A stretch of 61,645 bases of DNA from Ewingella americana ATCC 33852 (GTDB lineage: Bacteria > Pseudomonadota > Gammaproteobacteria > Enterobacterales > Enterobacteriaceae). Position numbers and translations under genes: made by a program. Positions 55,184-61,645 of this stretch are shown here, piece by piece. Positions within the stretch are counted from its first letter, which is position 1. Every line of letters begins with the position of its first letter. Location: NCBI RefSeq assembly GCF_000735345.1, contig NZ_JMPJ01000059.1, positions 1 to 61,645 on the forward strand, given 5' to 3'. The notes beneath the pieces were generated by a model. The model searched no databases. It had not been told where the DNA came from and was given only the letters and a program-made list of their open reading frames with translations.

Positions 55184-56449
55184 ATGCTGCATCCCCGTGC
55201 GAAAACGATGTTGGTTTTTACTCTGCCCGCGTTGCTCATTGGCATCTTATCCAGCCTGATTCTGGTCGCTATCATGATGCTGGCAGGCGCGCTGCAAACC
55301 CTGCTCTGGCAACACATTCCTTCCGCTTTGCATATTGATACCAGCTCCGCCAGCTGGACCTTATTTATGCTGACGCTAACTGGCCTCGGCGTTGGCGCAA
55401 TCATTAAGTATATGCCGGGCCACGCTGGGCCAGATCCCGCCACCGAATCGCTGATTGGCCCGCCGGTTGCGCTGAACGCCCTGCCGGGCTTGGCATTGGC
55501 CTTGATGCTGGGGCTAGCCGGCGGTGTGAGTCTCGGGCCGGAATACCCTATCACGGTGATTAATATCGCGCTGGTCGCCACCGCCGGGCGCTATTTATTG
55601 CCGAAAGTACCGACCATGGACTGGGTGATTTTAGCCGCCGCGGGCACCATCGGCGCGCTGTTCGGCACACCTATCGCCGCCGCGCTGATTTTTTCGCAAA
55701 TGCTCGGCGGAGATAAAGACGTTCCGCTGTGGGACAGGCTGTTTGCGCCACTGGTCGCTGCGGGCGCGGGTGCGCTGACTACCGATCAGTTCTTCGAGCC
55801 AGATTTCTCTTTGAATATCGACCCTTACGACGCATCGCGTCTAGTGGATGTGTTCAGCGGCTCGGTGGTGGTGCTGATTGCGATTGCGATCGGCATGGTC
55901 GCCGTCTGGCTATTCCCACACGTGCATCGCCTGTTCCACAGCATCAAAAACCCGGTTCTGATGCTTGGCCTTGGCGGCTTTGTGTTAGGCCTTCTGGCGC
56001 TGATTGGCGGGGAAATTACTCTGTTTAAAGGGCTGGATGAGATGAAACAGCTGGCGGAATCTGACCAGCTATTTGAAATTAGCTCGATGCTGGCGATAAC
56101 CCTGACCAAGCTTGCCGCGCTAGTCGTCGCCGCCGCCTGTGGCTTCAGGGGCGGGCGCATCTTCCCGGCGGTTTTCGTGGGGGTTTCTCTTGGGCTGATG
56201 CTGCATCAATACGCGCCCGACGTGCCTGCTGCGGTCACCGTGTCTTGCGCCGTGATGGGCATGGTACTGGTGGTCACCCGCGACGGCTGGCTAAGCCTGT
56301 TTATGGCCGCCGCCGTGGTGCCGGGCCTGAAACTGCTGCCGCTGCTGTGCATTGTGATGCTGCCAGCGTGGCTGCTGCTGGCAGGCAAACCGCTAATGCT
56401 GGTCAGCAAATATCTGCCTGCTCGCAAAGAGAATAAAGAAGCCGAATAA
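55184..56449 (+). CDS. yfeO: YfeO, ClC-family ion channel/transporter
   Basis: The protein has 421 residues from ATG 55184 (AAGG 8 bases upstream; the ATG six bases earlier is too close). It has about ten membrane helices with the ClC-type selectivity region [14 protein letters not shown] and the helix start [14 protein letters not shown], comparable with the G(K/R)EGP and GxFxP motifs of ClC proteins. The substrate is unproven; E. coli YfeO is called a putative ion channel. Confidence 0.92.
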   Translation: MLHPRAKTMLVFTLPALLIGILSSLILVAIMMLAGALQTLLWQHIPSALHIDTSSASWTLFMLTLTGLGVGAIIKYMPGHAGPDPATESLIGPPVALNALPGLALALMLGLAGGVSLGPEYPITVINIALVATAGRYLLPKVPTMDWVILAAAGTIGALFGTPIAAALIFSQMLGGDKDVPLWDRLFAPLVAAGAGALTTDQFFEPDFSLNIDPYDASRLVDVFSGSVVVLIAIAIGMVAVWLFPHVHRLFHSIKNPVLMLGLGGFVLGLLALIGGEITLFKGLDEMKQLAESDQLFEISSMLAITLTKLAALVVAAACGFRGGRIFPAVFVGVSLGLMLHQYAPDVPAAVTVSCAVMGMVLVVTRDGWLSLFMAAAVVPGLKLLPLLCIVMLPAWLLLAGKPLMLVSKYLPARKENKEAE

Positions 56450-56453
56450 AGGC

Positions 56454-57152
56454 TTATTGGTCAGAAAGCGCGAACTCCGCCGCCGCCAGTGCATGGATGG
56501 CGGTGGTGTCAAACACCGGCACGCTGGCATCCTGCTGGCCCACCAGCAGTGTGATTTCGGTGCAGCCGAGAATAATCCCCTCCGCGCCCTGCTGCTCTAG
56601 CTCGCCCATGATGCGGCGATACTCTTCACGGGACGCGTCGCTGATTTCCCCCAGACAAAGCTCTTCATAGATGATGCGATGCACAATGTTGCGGTCAGCC
56701 TCGTTCGGGGTCAGCACCTCAATCTGGTGTTTATCCTGCAAGCGGCCGCGATAGAAATCCTGCTCCATGGTGAATTTGGTGCCGAGCAGGCCAATGCGCT
56801 TCAGCCCCTGAGCTTTGATCTTTTCCGCCGTCGCGTCGGCAATATGCAGCAGCGGCAGGCCGCCAATACGCTCAATGTCATCCGCCACTTTATGCATGGT
56901 GTTGGTACAGACCACAATTATCTCAGCCCCGGCGCGCGCCAGCGCCTGTGCGGCATCGCCGAGAATTTGCCCAGCCTGCTGCCAATCCCCTTGGGCCTGA
57001 AGTTTTTCAATATCGTAGAAGTCGACGCTGTGCAGGAACAGCCGCGCAGAGTGCAATCCGCCGAGCTGCCGTTTGACGTGTTCATTGATGGTGCGGTAGT
57101 AAGGCACGGTGGATTCCCAACTCATGCCGCCAATTAATCCTAAGGTTTTCAT
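56454..57152 (-). CDS. ygeA: YgeA/RacX-type amino acid racemase
   Basis: The protein has 232 residues of the aspartate/glutamate racemase superfamily. The paired catalytic cysteines are C82 in VVCTNTMH and C197 in LGCTEITLL, both as in E. coli YgeA, and the N-terminal motif is LIGGMSWEST. The E. coli and Bacillus relatives racemise several amino acids such as lysine, arginine and homoserine. It converges on yfeO with a 4-bp gap. Confidence 0.88.
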   Translation of the reverse strand: MKTLGLIGGMSWESTVPYYRTINEHVKRQLGGLHSARLFLHSVDFYDIEKLQAQGDWQQAGQILGDAAQALARAGAEIIVVCTNTMHKVADDIERIGGLPLLHIADATAEKIKAQGLKRIGLLGTKFTMEQDFYRGRLQDKHQIEVLTPNEADRNIVHRIIYEELCLGEISDASREEYRRIMGELEQQGAEGIILGCTEITLLVGQQDASVPVFDTTAIHALAAAEFALSDQ

Positions 57153-57247
57153 CTGCTGTTCCCCTGCCGACTCTGTTTTGCGTGAGGGTAAAACATAACT
57201 GAGCGCGCCTTCGCTGACAAACGAAGGCGCGCCCGGTGAGCAGAAAA

Positions 57248-57751
57248 TTACTGTTTTGCAGAGCAGACTTTCTCAGCGGCTTGATCCGCGAGGCGAGCTG
57301 CCCGGCGCTCAACAATGCGTTGGCGCAAGGTGTCATACAGCCAGTTGTAGAACATGGTGTAGGGCAGGAAGAACAGGAAGAAGCCGATTTCCAGCATAAA
57401 GGCGTTAAGCAGCGAAATGCCCAACCAGCCTGCGGCAATCGGCAGACCCATCAATATAAAGCCGCCCTCAAAGCCTAAGGCGTGGCAGACACGCACTTTC
57501 AGGGTCCGCGCCACGCGGCTGACCGGCCACAGGCGATCGAAAATCGAGTTATAAACGATGTTCCACAGCATTGCCGTGGTGGAGAGTAAAATCGCCAAGG
57601 TGCCCATTTCAAACATCGACTTGTTCAACAACCATGCAGCGATCGGCGCGGAAATCATTACCGCTAAGGCTTCAAAGCCGACCGCATGCAGGATGCGCTC
57701 GCCTAAAGATTTTTTGCTCGCGAGTTGAGCGTTAGTTTTTAACTTTGACAT
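57248..57751 (-). CDS. PACE-family (AceI-like) multidrug efflux transporter
   Basis: The protein has 167 residues from ATG 57751 (CAGG 5-6 bases upstream). Four membrane helices carry the two tandem family signatures: RILHAVGFE (with the functional Glu at 27), WNIVYNSIFD, RVCHALGFEGG and PYTMFYNWLYD. PACE proteins export biocides such as chlorhexidine and also short polyamines. A LysR regulator is transcribed divergently, the usual pairing for this family. Confidence 0.9.
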   Translation of the reverse strand: MSKLKTNAQLASKKSLGERILHAVGFEALAVMISAPIAAWLLNKSMFEMGTLAILLSTTAMLWNIVYNSIFDRLWPVSRVARTLKVRVCHALGFEGGFILMGLPIAAGWLGISLLNAFMLEIGFFLFFLPYTMFYNWLYDTLRQRIVERRAARLADQAAEKVCSAKQ

Positions 57752-57843
57752 ATAGACCTGCCGTAATTCCTCAATTTGGTGAGTGACTTTGGTCACAGGC
57801 CAGCATTATCATCGTCAAATAAGATAGGTTAAAGATAGTTAAT

Positions 57844-57858
57844 ATCGATAAAATAGAT
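57844..57858. promoter_or_regulatory. LysR-type operator candidate between PACE gene and lysR
   Basis: The imperfect dyad ATCGAT-AAA-ATAGAT lies 33 bp before the LysR gene and 93 bp before the PACE gene, in the expected place for autoregulation and divergent activation. Confidence 0.4.
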
Positions 57859-57890
57859 GGGTTGACCCACTCGCTAGCCCGGAGATCGCC

Positions 57891-58766
57891 ATGCGTTACT
57901 CGCCAGAAGCCTTAGTTGCCTTTGTGGAAGCCGCCGACACCGGCTCTTTCTCCGCCGCCGCGCGCAAACTGCGCAAAAGCCAGTCGACGGTCAGTACCGC
58001 CATCGCCAATCTTGAAGTGGATTTGGGCCTGACGCTGTTTGACCGCAATAGCCGCCAGCCGGTGTTAACGCCGCAGGGCAAGCGGGTGCTCAATCACGTT
58101 CAGGCGATTTTGGCTGCCAGCGAGCGCCTTGATGAGCTGGCGATCCGCCTCTCCACGCAGGTGGAAACCCGGCTGACCTTCGTGCTTTCAGACACTTACC
58201 AGCCGACTCATCATGAAAATCTGCTCAAGCGCTTTGAGCGGCGCTATCCCGATATTGAGTTTGAATGCCTGATTGCCGAGGATCAGGACGTGATTGACCT
58301 GCTTCAGGCCGGGCGGGCGCACATTGGTATGCTGGAAGTGCAGGACTCCTATCCGCCGGACATCGGCGTGGCGCGCCTGCCGGAGCAGACCGACATGGAT
58401 ATTTTTGTCAGCCGCGACCACCCGCTGGCCCAGCTTTCCAACATCCAGCCGGAGCAGTTGCACACTTTCCGCCAGTTAAGCCTTCAGCCCTATCGCCGCA
58501 CCGAGACGCGGGCGCAGGGGCAGACTTGGTCCGCGCCGAGTTATCTGATGCTGCTGGAAATGGCCGAGCAAGGCTTTGGTTGGTCGGTGCTGCCGCACTG
58601 GCTGGTGCGCCAGTTTGGGCATAATAAGCTGGTGACGCTGCCGATGCGCGGCTGGCCGAAGCTGATTTCAGTGGACGCGGTGTGGAGTAAGAATAATCAG
58701 CCCGGCCCGGCGGGAAGTTGGTTCATCGACCAACTAATCGATCCTTTGCTGGCCGATGAACCCTGA
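57891..58766 (+). CDS. LysR-family regulator, probably of the PACE gene
   Basis: The protein has 291 residues: an N-terminal winged helix-turn-helix (LVAFVEAADTGSFSAAARKLRKSQSTVSTAIANLE, shown here only to residue 40; the recognition helix is QSTVSTAIAN), then a periplasmic-binding-like effector domain (from about residue 92). GGAG stands before ATG 57891. It is divergent from the PACE efflux gene, so it likely responds to its substrates. Confidence 0.9.
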   Translation: MRYSPEALVAFVEAADTGSFSAAARKLRKSQSTVSTAIANLEVDLGLTLFDRNSRQPVLTPQGKRVLNHVQAILAASERLDELAIRLSTQVETRLTFVLSDTYQPTHHENLLKRFERRYPDIEFECLIAEDQDVIDLLQAGRAHIGMLEVQDSYPPDIGVARLPEQTDMDIFVSRDHPLAQLSNIQPEQLHTFRQLSLQPYRRTETRAQGQTWSAPSYLMLLEMAEQGFGWSVLPHWLVRQFGHNKLVTLPMRGWPKLISVDAVWSKNNQPGPAGSWFIDQLIDPLLADEP

Positions 58767-58779
58767 GCCGTCGGTCTGG

Positions 58780-60441
58780 TTAGTCGCCGGAGTTTCTCTT
58801 CGAGATAGACTTGCTGACTGCATCTAATAGCTCGGGAATATCCATCTTCGGCAGCACCACTTCCACCCACGCCATTTGCCGTTTATCGCGCAAGGTGCCC
58901 ATCACCTTGCTCAGTTGCTCGCGGTTTTCAACTCGCTGGCTAAGCACGTCAGGCCCGCCAAAGGCCGCGGGGAACAGGGTCCAGTTCCAGCGAGCTATGT
59001 CGTTGTAGCGCTGCGTTTCGCCGTGAATCGCTCTTTCTACCGTGTAACCGTCGTTGTTAAGCAGGAAAATAGTGGTTTTCAAGCCATAGCGGATCGCCGC
59101 GCCCAGCCCTTGCAGAGTGAGCTGCGCCGAGCCGTCACCGATGATCAGCACCACCCGGCGCTCGGGCTCTGCGGTCTGCGCGCCAAAGGCGGCAGGCAGG
59201 GTGAAGCCAATCGACCCCCACAGCGGCTGGACGATAAAATCACACCCTGCGGGCAAGGTCAGACTCGCCGCGCCAAAGCTGGATGTGCCCTGCTCCACCA
59301 CCAGCAGGTCGTTGGGCTGCAAAAACTCCTGCATCAGTTGCCAGAACACCTGTTGGTCCAGCTGGCTGTTATCTGAAACCGGCAGCGGCGTGCGGCTAAA
59401 GTCTGGCTTCTCCCACTGTTGGCGAAGTTCGGCTGTCAGCTGATGCAGCGCCTCGACGGCCTTGGCCATCGGCAGCTGATGGAAAACCTGTTTGCCAATC
59501 TTGGCGCTGAAAGGTTCGAGGTCGATGCAGCCGCCTTCTGGCAGCTTTTGGCTAAATCCGGCGCTAATGGTGTCGCCAAAACGCACCCCGACAGTCACCA
59601 CCACCTCGGCCTGTTCCACCACTTTCTTCACCACCGGGCAGCTCGCCGCGCCCGAATAGGTCCCGGCAAAGTGTGGATTCTGCTCATTGAACAGCCCTTT
59701 GCCCATCAGCAGCGTTGAGTGCGCCAGCGGAACATCATCCACCCACTGCTGCAATGCCTGATTGGCTTTAAAACGGTCGGCCAGAAAATCCCCCAGCACG
59801 GTCACTCGGCGCTTGTCGCGCAGCAGTTCACGGGCGGCATCGGTAAAGGCAGTGAGGGAATCCGGGGAGAAGGCGGGCTGGAGAAGAGGCTGTTGAGTGG
59901 CACGGCTGGTGACAGGGAGCTTGGCGACGTCGCTTGGCAAGAGTAGGTAGCCGGGCCGCGAGTGGTAAATCGCCTCGGCCACCACGCGGTCAATTTCCGC
60001 CAGCGCATTATCCGGGGTTAACAGCCCCTGCGCCACGCTGACCTGCCGCGACATCTCGGCAAAGCGAGTAAAGTTGCCGTCTCCCAAGGAGTGGTGCAGC
60101 AGTTCGCCCTTCTTCTGCGATGACAGCGGCGGCGCGCCGACAATATGGATCACCGGCAGGTACTCGGTATAGCTTCCCGCCAGCCCGTTTAGCGCACTGA
60201 GTTCCCCCACGCCGAAAGTGGTCAGCAGGGCAGACGCCCCATTGCGCCGCGCATAGCCGTCAGCGCCGTAGGCGGCATTCAACTCATTGGTACATCCCAC
60301 CCAGGTTATTTGCTGGTGGCTAATCACATGGTCGAGAAATTGCAGGTTGTAGTCGCCGGGCACGCCGAACAGGTGGGCAATATTGCTAAGTGATAGTCGG
60401 TCAAGGAGATAGTCACCTACGGTATAAGCATTACTCATCAT
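58780..60441 (-). CDS. ipdC: Indolepyruvate/pyruvate-type decarboxylase (IpdC)
   Basis: The protein has 553 residues from ATG 60441, or 552 from the ATG three bases later, which sits at a better distance from AGGGG. It is a thiamine-diphosphate enzyme: GCTNELNAAYGADGYARR carries the catalytic Glu (53), LLHHSLGDG the His pair, and IIGDGSAQLTLQGLGAA with LLNNDGYTVE the Mg-ThDP fold. IpdC converts indole-3-pyruvate to indole-3-acetaldehyde in auxin synthesis. Related pyruvate or phenylpyruvate decarboxylases cannot be excluded by motif alone. It is convergent with the LysR gene. Confidence 0.87.
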   Translation of the reverse strand: MMSNAYTVGDYLLDRLSLSNIAHLFGVPGDYNLQFLDHVISHQQITWVGCTNELNAAYGADGYARRNGASALLTTFGVGELSALNGLAGSYTEYLPVIHIVGAPPLSSQKKGELLHHSLGDGNFTRFAEMSRQVSVAQGLLTPDNALAEIDRVVAEAIYHSRPGYLLLPSDVAKLPVTSRATQQPLLQPAFSPDSLTAFTDAARELLRDKRRVTVLGDFLADRFKANQALQQWVDDVPLAHSTLLMGKGLFNEQNPHFAGTYSGAASCPVVKKVVEQAEVVVTVGVRFGDTISAGFSQKLPEGGCIDLEPFSAKIGKQVFHQLPMAKAVEALHQLTAELRQQWEKPDFSRTPLPVSDNSQLDQQVFWQLMQEFLQPNDLLVVEQGTSSFGAASLTLPAGCDFIVQPLWGSIGFTLPAAFGAQTAEPERRVVLIIGDGSAQLTLQGLGAAIRYGLKTTIFLLNNDGYTVERAIHGETQRYNDIARWNWTLFPAAFGGPDVLSQRVENREQLSKVMGTLRDKRQMAWVEVVLPKMDIPELLDAVSKSISKRNSGD

Positions 60442-60716
60442 GATCCCCTAATATTTTTAACTTCTATAGTTGATAACTCTAGAAAGTATTGACGCAGATC
60501 GCCGATTAGGAAATGTCCCCAAGAAATTAGGGTTGGAAATTTTGCCTTACACCCCTGCCCGTTTTGGGCGCAGGCGGCGTGCTTCATCATGATTGCTGAT
60601 AAGCGCGGTCACCTCGCGCAACCTTGTTAAGTCACTGGCTGGAAAATTCTGTGGAAACGCATACACTAAAACAGCTTTTTATCTTCCCTACGATTAAAAA
60701 TAATAAGGTTAACTCT

Positions 60717-61645
60717 ATGGCTTATCAGGCGAAACCGACGCGATATGAACAGATGCAATACCGCCGCTGCGGCCACAGCGGGCTGAAGTTGCCCGCCATC
60801 TCTCTTGGCTTGTGGCACAACTTTGGCGACAACGCGCACTTTGATAACGCGCGCCATTTGATTCGTCACGCCTTCGATAATGGCATTACCCATTTCGATT
60901 TAGCCAACAACTACGGCCCACCGCCCGGCTCGGCTGAAACCCATTTTGGCCGCATTTTGCAGGAAGATTTGCTGCCTTATCGCGATGAGCTGATCATCTC
61001 CTCCAAGGCCGGTTACACCATGTGGGACGGCCCTTATGGCGATTGGGGCTCGAAGAAATATCTGGTCGCCAGCCTCAACCAGAGCCTAAAACGCATGGGT
61101 CTAGAGTATGTGGATATCTTCTACCATCACCGCCCAGATCCGGACACACCGCTGGAAGAGACCATGGCGGCGCTGGATTTGATCGTTCGTCAGGGGAAAG
61201 CCCTGTATGTCGGGTTGTCCAACTATCCGGCCGAGCGCGCCAAACAGGCTTTCGCCATTCTGCAACGCCTCGGCACGCCGTGCCTGATCCATCAGCCGAA
61301 ATACTCAATGTTCGAGCGCTGGGTAGAGGCCGATTTGCTGGATACGCTGGCGCAAAACGGCGTTGGGTCGATTGCCTTCTCCCCTCTGGCCGGTGGCGTG
61401 TTGACCGATCGCTATCTGGCGGGCATTCCGCAGGATTCACGCGCGGCGAGCAGCAGCCAATTCCTCACCACCGACCAACTCACCGCCGAGAAGCTGGAAA
61501 AAGTGCGTAAGCTGAATGCCATTGCCGAAGCGCGCGGCCAGAAGTTGTCGCAGATGGCTCTAGCCTGGGTGTTGCGTGGTGACCGAGTCACCTCCGTGCT
61601 GATTGGAGCTAGTAAAACCAGCCAGATTGATGATGCCATTGGCAT
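60717..61645 (+). CDS. yghZ: YghZ-type aldo-keto reductase (3' end beyond window)
   Basis: A reading frame from ATG 60717 (AAGG 9 bases upstream) runs open to the window end, giving 309 residues of the roughly 346 expected. The aldo-keto reductase tetrad is visible: D61 and Y66 in HFDLANNYG, K97 in ISSKAGY and a His in FYHHRPD. The YghZ-like features are SLGLWHNFG and the KYSMFERWVE block. E. coli YghZ reduces L-glyceraldehyde 3-phosphate and detoxifies methylglyoxal. It is divergent from ipdC across 275 bp. Confidence 0.9.
   Translation, partial: MAYQAKPTRYEQMQYRRCGHSGLKLPAISLGLWHNFGDNAHFDNARHLIRHAFDNGITHFDLANNYGPPPGSAETHFGRILQEDLLPYRDELIISSKAGYTMWDGPYGDWGSKKYLVASLNQSLKRMGLEYVDIFYHHRPDPDTPLEETMAALDLIVRQGKALYVGLSNYPAERAKQAFAILQRLGTPCLIHQPKYSMFERWVEADLLDTLAQNGVGSIAFSPLAGGVLTDRYLAGIPQDSRAASSSQFLTTDQLTAEKLEKVRKLNAIAEARGQKLSQMALAWVLRGDRVTSVLIGASKTSQIDDAIG

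Noticed and set aside
60442-60716. TyrR-type operator (TGTAAA-N6-TTTACA) in front of ipdC
   Set aside because: Known for ipdC in Enterobacter, but no matching sequence is present in this region.

Overview
The window looks like the chromosome of a gamma-proteobacterium of the order Enterobacterales, plausibly a Yersiniaceae-type organism (Rahnella, Ewingella or Rouxiella-like). The genus is an inference from gene content and synteny, not something I could test. The evidence is the E. coli-like backbone mlaA, yfdC, argW, alaC, ypdA, ypdB, glk, yfeO, a complete curli locus, GC-rich core genes, and AT-rich accessory islands. All functions below come from reading motifs and family knowledge; no database search was run.

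Layout. (1) 1-8.2 kb: a complete cytochrome c maturation operon, ccmABCDEFGHI, on the minus strand, running into mlaA. Almost every junction overlaps by 1-4 bases, but ccmB and ccmC are separated by 276 bp that hold a CRP/FNR-like site. (2) 8.3-11 kb: yfdC, tRNA-Arg(CCT) (argW), an AT-rich orphan membrane protein gene at the tRNA 3' side with no integrase, a VOC-fold protein and a 41-residue membrane peptide. (3) 11-19 kb: a secreted GH18 chitinase and a roughly 2170-residue classical autotransporter, both on the minus strand. (4) 19.4-27.7 kb: a very large alpha-2-macroglobulin followed after 3 bp by pbpC, a periplasmic protease trap paired with a peptidoglycan polymerase. (5) 27.8-30 kb: an AT-rich set of a membrane protein, a lipoprotein and an Ail/OmpX-type barrel. 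(6) 30.3-42.7 kb: a contact-dependent growth inhibition (CDI) locus, cdiB-cdiA-cdiI. It is followed by a displaced orphan cdiA-CT/cdiI module carrying a fragment of cdiA coding sequence, and then by a SymE-type toxin remnant. (7) 43-47.8 kb: the full curli locus, csgBAC and csgDEFG divergent over a 900-bp regulatory region. (8) 47.9-61.6 kb: small stress-type genes, an orphan HigA-type antitoxin, alaC, a GNAT enzyme, the pyruvate-sensing system ypdAB, glk, yfeO, a YgeA-type racemase, a PACE efflux gene with a divergent LysR regulator, ipdC, and an aldo-keto reductase cut by the window end.

Compared with E. coli, mlaA and yfdC are split here by the ccm operon. The interval from argW to alaC, which in E. 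coli carries prophage and variable genes, is filled with cell-surface and competition functions: chitinase, autotransporter, CDI and curli. The most interesting signal is the CDI array. It has an active-looking cdiA with a toxin tip I cannot assign to a known class and a tiny 67-residue immunity protein. Downstream lies an orphan toxin/immunity pair resembling the 16S rRNase type, preceded by about 120 bp nearly identical to an internal stretch of cdiA. That is a direct footprint of toxin-module replacement.
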